From Sclerodactyla briareus (lineage: Eukaryota > Echinodermata > Holothuroidea > Dendrochirotida > Sclerodactylidae): a DNA stretch of 64,000 nt. The DNA lies in contig JAODTK010003765.1 in NCBI GenBank assembly GCA_026419785.1, forward strand, positions 186,001-250,000, in the 5' to 3' direction. Below are positions 57,472 through 64,000 of this stretch, piece after piece. Position 1 is the stretch's first letter, and the number at the start of each line of letters is the position of its first letter. The notes beneath the pieces are model-generated. The model ran no database searches. It saw nothing but the letters and a program-made list of their open reading frames with translations, and was not told the DNA's origin. Position numbers and translations under genes: made by a program.

Positions 57472-58480
57472 CTATACGGTCAATTCTGGAGCCTTTGTCC
57501 GTTGGTAATGGTGCTGATGTGTTTTCCCTGGCTTCCTTGTAACAAGTTCTATTTTTCTCTTCCAAGCCTTTGTCGATTTCGTTGACTGCGTTGTTAACGC
57601 ACTGCAACTAACGGCACCACGTGTTCCCAATCCCGTTTGGTTTGGATTCACTACTGACGACAACATCCCCTCTAGCGTCCGATTGAATCTCCTATCATGC
57701 TGTCCGCCCTCGGATGATTGCAGTAGTTCCGTCCTTCTAATTTGAAGTGCACTCACCCATTTTCTGGAAGACTTCCGACCAAACTGCCCGCCTGAATCTG
57801 AATGCTTTCGTCTGGAATTCCGAGCCGGCATACGAATTGATCCCCAACCTCTTGCCACCGTGGTCGCTTCCTGGTTCGCAACGGCGTACGCTTCAGTCCA
57901 CTTAGTAAATCGTCTCCGATGACCCAAGATGTACTTATTACCATTTGGCGTCACGGGCATGGTCCAAGGATATCTAGAGCGGGATTCGCGGTAGGGGTTC
58001 TCCAGAAGATACTTTTTCATCTTTGCCCCGACCGTGAATCGGCCGCACCTCGCTTCGTGACGCAAACCTCTTCACGCGCTTGCACTTCTCACTCTCTCCA
58101 CGTCCCGCCTCATACCACTCGCAGTACGCTGTCTCTTTTATTCTTCCTCAAAGGTCTTCCTAGCCATCATGTGTCAGGTCAGTGTATGGGCGTGAGCCAC
58201 CTCACATATCTCCTTCTTCATGGATCAGGCACTATGAACGTAATGTATTCTTGTCGCCAGCTGGTGATTCGAACGCCTGTACAGGCCATCCTCTTTCAGC
58301 ACGAGACTGTCCCATGCGACCAGAATTCTGGAGACGTCAGCTTCCCCCTGAAACCCTTCCAAACCCTTACTTCCCATTCTGGTCGGTGGTTCTGCTCTTT
58401 CGCCTCGATAATTGGTCGGATGTTGTCATCCGCCATGGCAAACGCTGAGCTCTCTGTTGTCCGGCTCCACTGCCAAAGGT
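57472..58480 (-). pseudogene. Integrase of the gypsy element
   Basis: Minus strand. The catalytic core reads well in one frame from about 57970: TPNGNKYI, RRFTKWTEAYAVANQ and, in another frame, FVCRLGIPDESIQ followed by a shifted second catalytic Asp near 57790. RFNRTLEGMLSSVVNPNQT near 57690-57650 contains the third catalytic Glu. The N-terminal zinc-binding region (58300-58100) is present but heavily shifted; an HxxxH-type pattern is only partly visible. The enzyme would insert the cDNA copy into the genome. At least four frameshifts prevent function as written. Confidence 0.85.
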
Positions 58481-58495
58481 CTCGACGCTGTCTTC

Positions 58496-58990
58496 TTAGG
58501 TGTTCCTTTTACTGCCAGTTTGCGGGTTGCAGCACCCCACCATCGTATCAATGGGGTTCACATTCTCTCGCCATCCTTGGCTTAGCTCCTCTGGTCGTCT
58601 TCGCGCTGCTCCTCCGATCGCAGTTACGACATATTTCACAAGGCCTCTGCGGACGGCTGTTCCGCGTTTATTGTGAACTCTTCCAGCTCGGTGTTCTATG
58701 TCGAAATCGTAGGTCCCCAGTTCCTCCAACCATCTGCAGTTTGTCCTCTGGTATGCCGGAAGTTCATTACCCAGCGAAGAGCCCATGATCCCGTTCTTAT
58801 TGGAACTTCTCCTCCTACAGATAGTGATGAACCATTGACCAGCTGCAACGATTGCAAGTACTCCTTTCTGGTTACACAGTATTGGCGCTTCCGCTTTGTT
58901 GAGTGTCCTGCTGTAATAAGCCAATCACTCTCTCCTCTCCGGCCTCCGCTTCGAACAACGGGCCACCTCCCCTTGACCACTAGCTCAGTG
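58496..58990 (-). pseudogene. RNase H of the gypsy element
   Basis: Minus strand. MAYYSRTLNKAEA near 58920, YCVTRKEYL in an adjacent frame, a LRWVMNFRHTRGQTA phrase near 58770, then LEELGTYDFDIEHRAGR and VHN near 58700-58650. These are standard RNase H and connection motifs of Ty3-type pol. The frame changes at least three times. Confidence 0.85.
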
Positions 58991-60100
58991 TCAAGTACAA
59001 CTGATCGTCTCTCGTAGGGTTAACTCAAGATCGGTGAGGCTTTTTACGACTCTTTAGTCCCGGAGGCTTGTTCGCACTCTGCCTGTCCAACAAACTCCCT
59101 TCCGGCCTCGGTCATTCGGTGCAAGGTGTTCGGCCACTGTGCTGAATCCTCTAATCACCGGTCGTAGTAGCTGCACAGTCCCCAAGCTCTCACTTCACGA
59201 ACATTTTGGGGGCATGGGTGGCCCTCTGCAACGGTCCGAATTTCTCAGGGTCGGTCCTTTACCCCCATCGACGAAACCACTGCCCCAGGAAATTCCCTTG
59301 CCGCTGGAACAGATTGCATTTCTTTGGAGACAGTTTTCAAGCCTGGCATCGCGCCCGGCTTGAAGAACTTCTCCGAGTCTCCGGGCGTGTTCTTCGAAGG
59401 TCTTTCGCTATACAATAAACGTCGCTAGATACACCAGTCAGCTCTCCCACTCAATCCTCCAGCCCTCGGTCCATTACATCTCAAAGGGTCGGGGCGTTGC
59501 ATAGGCCACGGCATCACCGGAACTGGAACCCCCCTCGTGCGTGTCAATGCAGTCCTTACTTTTAGTCAGCTGGCTCCCTCTCGATTTGCCAGTACCCGCT
59601 CGCCAAGTCTAAAGTGGAGAACCAGTGGCACCGTCCAGTCTGTCCAAGGTATCGTCTATCGTGGGAGAGGGTAGGAGTCCCTAACAGTCACTGCATCAAC
59701 TTTCTCTATATTCTACAACAACAGCGCAAACTGCCGTCCATCTTCTCACCTACGACAATAGAGAGACCACGGCTGTGTGAGGGTTCGATCCCTCGTTTGC
59801 CAACATGCCTTGACTCGCCCCGATGCTGGCATTTTGCTTGTTCAAAGGTAACCTCCTCGCCGCCTGGTTGCTTGGTGAATGCGTTCCCCCGTATTCAATC
59901 TTGTGTCCTGTCTATAGCTGTTCGCCCAGATCTGTTGGCGTCTAGCGAACCTCTGCCATGGACACAACATTTCCTCTCACCACTCCTCCCTTCTTGTGTG
60001 ATGTCCAAATCCTCAGTGCACTTCTCGAACAAAGCCTTATGTGCTCGGGAACCTCTCCAGTCGCCAGTCGGAGCTCGTTCTTCGCTTACACGTCGAACTC
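58991..60100 (-). pseudogene. Reverse transcriptase of the gypsy element
   Basis: Minus strand. The N-terminal fingers are near 59760-59690 (GEKMDGSLR). DDTLDRLDGAT is near 59655, followed one shift later by TLDLASGYWQIE (59612-59581) with the first catalytic Asp. The second motif, normally Tyr-x-Asp-Asp, is damaged at 59430-59415, where bases read TATCTAGCGACG, consistent with one lost base. A LSPKKCNLFQR block is near 59330. The polymerase copies the element RNA into DNA. Confidence 0.85.
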
Positions 60101-60559
60101 GGTAAGCTCAAAACCTCTTCCACTCCTTCACAAACACCGACCGTTGTATCCTTGTACACTGTAATTGGGGCATAATCACCAGGTGATCATTCGACTGGCA
60201 CTTCCCCCGGGCTGTACCTCCGACCAGACACCCGCGCCCCCAGCCGCCCATTCTTTCTTTTGCAAGAGTTTTCCGGCTGGCTGGCACCATCGCCCTCCCC
60301 GTTTGGTCTTTCGGGGATTGTTCCTTAATTCTTCCAGCGAGTATGGATTCAGACTGAGCTGGCAGAAAACCAACCACCGTTTCACCAGAGAACAACTCTA
60401 CTCTGTAACGGTATCATCACGTTCCGTTGTCGTATCTGGCTGGCATTCCTCTCTCTCCTATGACAATGACCCTGCTCGCCCTGAATTGTGCAGTTTGTGC
60501 CGTTTCAGGAAATCCAGGCCCAAAATGCTCTCCGGACCAATATCTGCTACCCAGAATTT

Positions 60560-60775
60560 GTGCATTAGGCGTTCACTGCCGATGTTGTTGCCTATCTTAG
60601 CCCCCGCCAAGGACCGGGACTTCCTTTACCGTCACCAGTACCATATATCAACCTTCTGGTTCAGTATGTCGTTTCCCCAACTGTAATTTGGGGAGTAAAC
60701 AACTGCTCTTAACAGCGAAATATTTGCACCGGTATCAAACTAAGCAGGATACACTGTTTTCGCCAACGTCTCCCT
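60560..60775 (-). pseudogene. Aspartic protease of the gypsy element
   Basis: Minus strand. SVSCLV is followed, after one extra T, by the catalytic DTGA (60736-60725) and NIS. The extra base shifts the frame exactly before the active-site Asp. The rest of the domain (to about 60560) has no further clear motif. Confidence 0.65.
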
Positions 60776-60943
60776 GCAGAGACCGTCCTTCTCCAGCTCT
60801 GGAAATGCCACCAGCACTGCTAACAATGTGAGTCCCAGGTCTGAGTTTCGAGTTGTGACTCGCCAGCTCGACACCGGCTAGTTTTTCCCATCCTATTACA
60901 GTGCGCTTGTAGTATTCACGGTCTGAGTCTTGTCCTCGTCTGG

Positions 60944-62198
60944 ACAATCCTTTCTCATGTGTCCAGGTTTTCCTCATTTAAGTCATATAAGGCTTGGCCA
61001 TCCTCCGGTATAACGCGGTTCGAATTCCCCCCCCCCCCCCTAGTCTGATTCGCCTCCGGTCTCCCTGCCAGTTGCTGCATCATGTCTCGCATCGAAGTGG
61101 TCAGACTCTCTTGGACCTCAGCAAGTACGCCCTGGGCTCTGCTTGATATTATCTGCCGTTAGCTTCGCCACCTCCTCGGCTATGACGTTGGTGTTTTTGT
61201 ATTCCCCCTTCGGTTTTCACGCCCTCACTCCCCGTACCCGTCGGCATGGAAACTCCGCTGGCTTCTCCACGCGTGAATGCCTCGATCTCCAAGCCACTCG
61301 TAAGCCTCCTCCCCCAACGTACCTGGTCTCATTTGGTATACTCCAACCTGATGTCTGGATCGTCCAAAGCGTCTAAGAAATGATCTTTTGACAGTACCCT
61401 AGTAACTGTGACGGTGCCATCGATACCCTGTCTCGTCAGCCTCTTGGATCGCATGCGCCAATTCGGGTAGAGACTCGTCACGCCTACGGATTCGGTTTTT
61501 TTTAGCTTGGATTTTGAAAGATCTCTGTTTGATGCGCTGGACTGAAACGACGACCCCAACCCAGCCCCAGGGAAGGGAATGTGTCCGCCGTGCACCGATG
61601 TCCCAAGTCTGCTAAAACCGACTTAGCGTCCCCCTTCAGACTTGCTGCAGAGGCACATCGCACACACGTCTGGGCTCCACGCTGTCATATCGGCAATGAC
61701 TTTCGATTGCACACCAGTTGTTCGTCCCAGGTAGTAGTGCCGTCGTACACGCCTGGTTTTATAAACCCGATGTACCAACCCAAGGAAAGGGCATTAGCCC
61801 CCGGTACATACTTAGGATCATCATACGCCCCCTCTTCCATTCGTGGGGTACCCCTTGGGCCTGGGTTCCTTTCCGCAATCGCCAATGGTTATATCTGTTC
61901 CCCTGTATCCTAACGGCACATCTCCTCCCGGATAAGTTCTCCACGAACGGATTCCCATTACGCTGATGGCTGGTACCGGTCCTCGTTATCGTACTCGCCC
62001 AGGGGTTTTCGGTATCGGCCTCCTCCGATATGCCCTCTCTCAACGGTGATGATCCTCCAATTATGCCGAAGACCTTCTATTGTCCCCGAACAGCGTGCTA
62101 GTGTCGCCCCGAATACCTCGTCGACCACCGCCATTCTGCGTCGCTCCCCTGGATTCTCTGCATTCACTCCGATATCGTTCGCGTTCTTGCGTAGACAT
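60944..62198 (-). pseudogene. Gag of the gypsy element
   Basis: Minus strand. The likely start is the ATG at 62198-62196 (MSTQERERYRSE), 33 bases after the primer site. A capsid-type segment at 61430-61330 includes KDHFLDALDDPDIRL, a phrase typical of this gag family. A zinc knuckle closes the protein at 60988-60944, as GKPGHMRKDC. The two upstream Cys positions both read TGA, so the knuckle is destroyed or mis-sequenced. Gag would form the particle and bind element RNA. Confidence 0.75.
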
Positions 62199-62230
62199 GC
62201 TCAGTTTCTGTGTTTCATCACTTATGGTCT

Positions 62231-62248
62231 ATCCACCGCTTGCCACCA
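62231..62248 (-). promoter_or_regulatory. Primer-binding site, tRNA-Leu type
   Basis: The minus strand reads TGGTGGCAAGCGGTGGAT. This complements the 3' end of animal leucine tRNAs (…CCACCGCTGCCACCA) apart from one inserted A. It lies 3 bases from the LTR edge, as expected. Confidence 0.75.
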
Positions 62249-62251
62249 AAT

Positions 62252-64000
62252 TGGTAACGCAACCAACGCACACCCCGTCCCGCTTGTGATTCTGTTAGGA
62301 TAGCCACGTGAACAGAACCTTTGTGACGCCACAGATCCCTCGACTGATTCGACGCGGAGAGTAGATGACTCAACGAAGGTATATCGGTTGGCTTTCCCCC
62401 TATATTGCGTGTTTAAATAATAACAAAGTTAGAAAACTGGAATACGAAAATGGAACCGACGGCACATATAACACAATGTCCAATACTCGAAGGATCACAT
62501 TCAGTCAATTACTCATTAACAATGCATCGATGCGAACTTTCTCAATATCCAAGGGCAATCTTCGGCGGTCAAATCCAGTTCAGGGTTCATCCACGGTATG
62601 CGCTCCCACGCGAGAATAGGTTCCCTCAACAGCATGCGCTCCGTCTCCTCGCAGGTAACCAGTTCACTGCAGCGCTCCGACACTCGACAGTTACCTTCAC
62701 GTGCATGCTCTCCGTCACTCGACGTTACTTTCAACTGCAAGCGGCGCCGTCTCTCGACAGGTATTCCGCTGTCCGGAGGCCCTCCGTCCTCGACAGACAC
62801 TTCACTGCAGCACCTCCGTCGGTCCTCGACGGTACCTTCACTGCCCTGCGCCTTCGACACACTCGACAGGTACCTTCACTGCAACGCTCGACAACTCGAC
62901 GGTACTTCACTGCAGCTCTCGTCCCTCGACAGGTACTTCATCACTGCAGCGCTCCCTTCTCCTCGACAGGTAATTTCCGCTGCAGTCCCTCCGGCACTCG
63001 ACAACACTTCCCGCTCACTGCAAGCACTCCGTCGGTCTCGATAGGTCCTTCACTGCATGCGCTGCGACCCTCGACAGTACCTTCACTGCAATGCCGCTCC
63101 GTCACTACTCGACAGGTACCTTCATGCATTCGCTCCGTCACTTGACAGGTACCTCACAGCATGCGCTCCGTCTCCGTCGACTGGTACCTTCACTGCATGC
63201 GCTCCGCAACCTCGCTGTTGACTCTACCTAAACCTAATAGCCGAAAACACGCTAACACATAACGCTAATTTAATGGGACGGTTCGACGCGTAACAAAAAC
63301 ATTATACTGGAGAATAACTGTGAATGTCCGGGCGCGTTATCACTGTATCTCCCTCCTCACAACTTAAGCCCTGTGTTTTCCAAACATCCTTAGCGCCTTC
63401 ACTAAAGCTCTATGCCAGGCTCAACAGATAACTGCCATTAAAGGTAACCTGCGCTAACACTAAATCCCTCGCTGGGGTCTTCAACAGTTCTTCCCATAGG
63501 TATCATTAGCGCTTCAACTAGAAGCAGAACAACCTCCTTACCGTTTCTCTTGCCATATAAGCAACGAGCGCTACAACGACTAACCTTGAATTCCACTCAA
63601 TCCATACTAATCCCGTCTTCTGTCAAACAACTCCGCTCCAAGATCGTGAAAGTCTGGGTTTTGTAATCGGAAATCAGCCAAACAAACTGCGCTGCGCCGT
63701 GCCGCCGATGCACCCGGTTTTTATTCCTCGCTACTAGTCTCTATTGGCGGACAACCGGCCTAGTCAACCCCCCCTAGCCTTCTGCCTCTGGAGGGTCCCA
63801 ACCACAATGCTCCATAAATGTTTTCCGGCTCAAATAATTCCTGAGGCTTGTCCCGATTGGCGGCAAAGGTCCACAAACATCGTGGAGCCATGCAGCACGC
63901 GTCTGACCTCCGATTGGATAGCCCGATCATCTCATTAACGGCACAGCACTTAACACCCCTTGACATAACACGGGCACGTACGTGTCTGCTGTCGCATCCA
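62252..64000 (-). repeat. 5' LTR of the gypsy element (truncated by the window)
   Basis: Begins TGGTAACG, one base different from the TGTAACG of its partner, and follows it to the end of the window. Near its left edge it has about 16 bases more than the partner, and it carries many more indels in the minisatellite. Confidence 0.9.
62596..63210. repeat. 34-bp minisatellite in the 5' LTR, degraded
   Basis: Same unit as at 55397-56040, and a similar total length. Nearly every unit has small gaps or changes, whereas the 3' LTR array is nearly regular. Confidence 0.9.

Larger units (their letters stand above)
55068..64000 (-). mobile_element. Ty3/gypsy LTR retrotransposon, minus strand, 5' LTR truncated by the window
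   Basis: The order on the minus strand is 5' LTR (64000 to 62252, cut by the window), primer site (62248-62231), gag (from 62198), protease, reverse transcriptase, RNase H, integrase, purine tract (57055-57031) and 3' LTR (57030-55068). The internal part is 5221 bp, a usual size. It has inserted into copy B, and AGAAG (55063-55067) is the candidate target duplication. Frameshifts interrupt all domains. Both LTRs share their unusual repeat content, which confirms they belong together. Confidence 0.9.

Noticed and set aside
57919..58788. 289-codon + strand frame and other + strand frames in 57000-62300
   Set aside because: They are antisense to integrase, RNase H, RT and gag of the minus-strand gypsy element, which have clear family motifs.

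Overview
This window looks like a piece of an invertebrate animal genome assembled from uncorrected long reads. There are no bacterial-style packed genes. Coding traces come as short exon-sized patches, single-base insertions and deletions break almost every reading frame, transposable elements are abundant, and three stretches (1-235, 36606-36812, 40366-40407) are near-pure homopolymer that looks like consensus artefact. The species cannot be named from the sequence. CR1/L2-type, RTE/L1-type, Ty3-type and hAT-type elements fit a marine or other invertebrate animal.

The backbone is a block of about 18-22 kb present twice in the same orientation: copy A (6222-28677) and copy B (36951-55067). 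A partial third copy, C (2241 to about 5070), matches only the right-hand end of the block. Each full copy carries the same three exon clusters in the same order, called here alpha, beta and gamma (A: 7040-8836, 13839-18365, 25650-28195; B: 37779-39373, 42380-44069, 51585-53560; C: gamma only, 2245-3115). Each full cluster reads as a type I membrane receptor: a signal-peptide exon ending near an Ala-Gln-Thr cleavage site, two extracellular domains, a stalk, one transmembrane segment and a cytoplasmic tail. The tail is the best conserved part. It has an NPxY motif, an acidic DDSQSE segment and, in alpha and beta, a YQND motif followed by a C-terminal YxNV. The ectodomains differ much more between alpha, beta and gamma. 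I do not recognise the ectodomain family. The architecture resembles lineage-specific invertebrate recognition receptors such as cnidarian allorecognition proteins, but that comparison is inference.

Transposons account for most differences between A and B. An RTE/L1-type LINE (14204-17255) splits beta in A only. A hAT-type element (44770-46522) sits in B with an 8-bp target duplication, and the empty site is preserved in A at 19044-19051; a second hAT-type element is nested inside it. Another hAT-type element is shared at the same place in both copies (19790-20801 and 47225-48708). Between A and B lie a TA microsatellite, a decayed Ty3-like retrotransposon on the + strand (about 30690-35300) and an artefactual A/T run.

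The right end (55068 onward) is a Ty3/gypsy element on the minus strand that interrupts copy B. Its LTRs are long (1963 bp for the complete one), begin and end TGTAACG...CGTTACA, and each contains about 19 tandem copies of a 34-bp minisatellite. A tRNA-Leu-type primer site, gag, protease, reverse transcriptase, RNase H and integrase can all be placed, each broken by frameshifts. The 5' LTR runs off the window. The left end (240-1950) holds the 5' part of a CR1/L2-like LINE on the minus strand.
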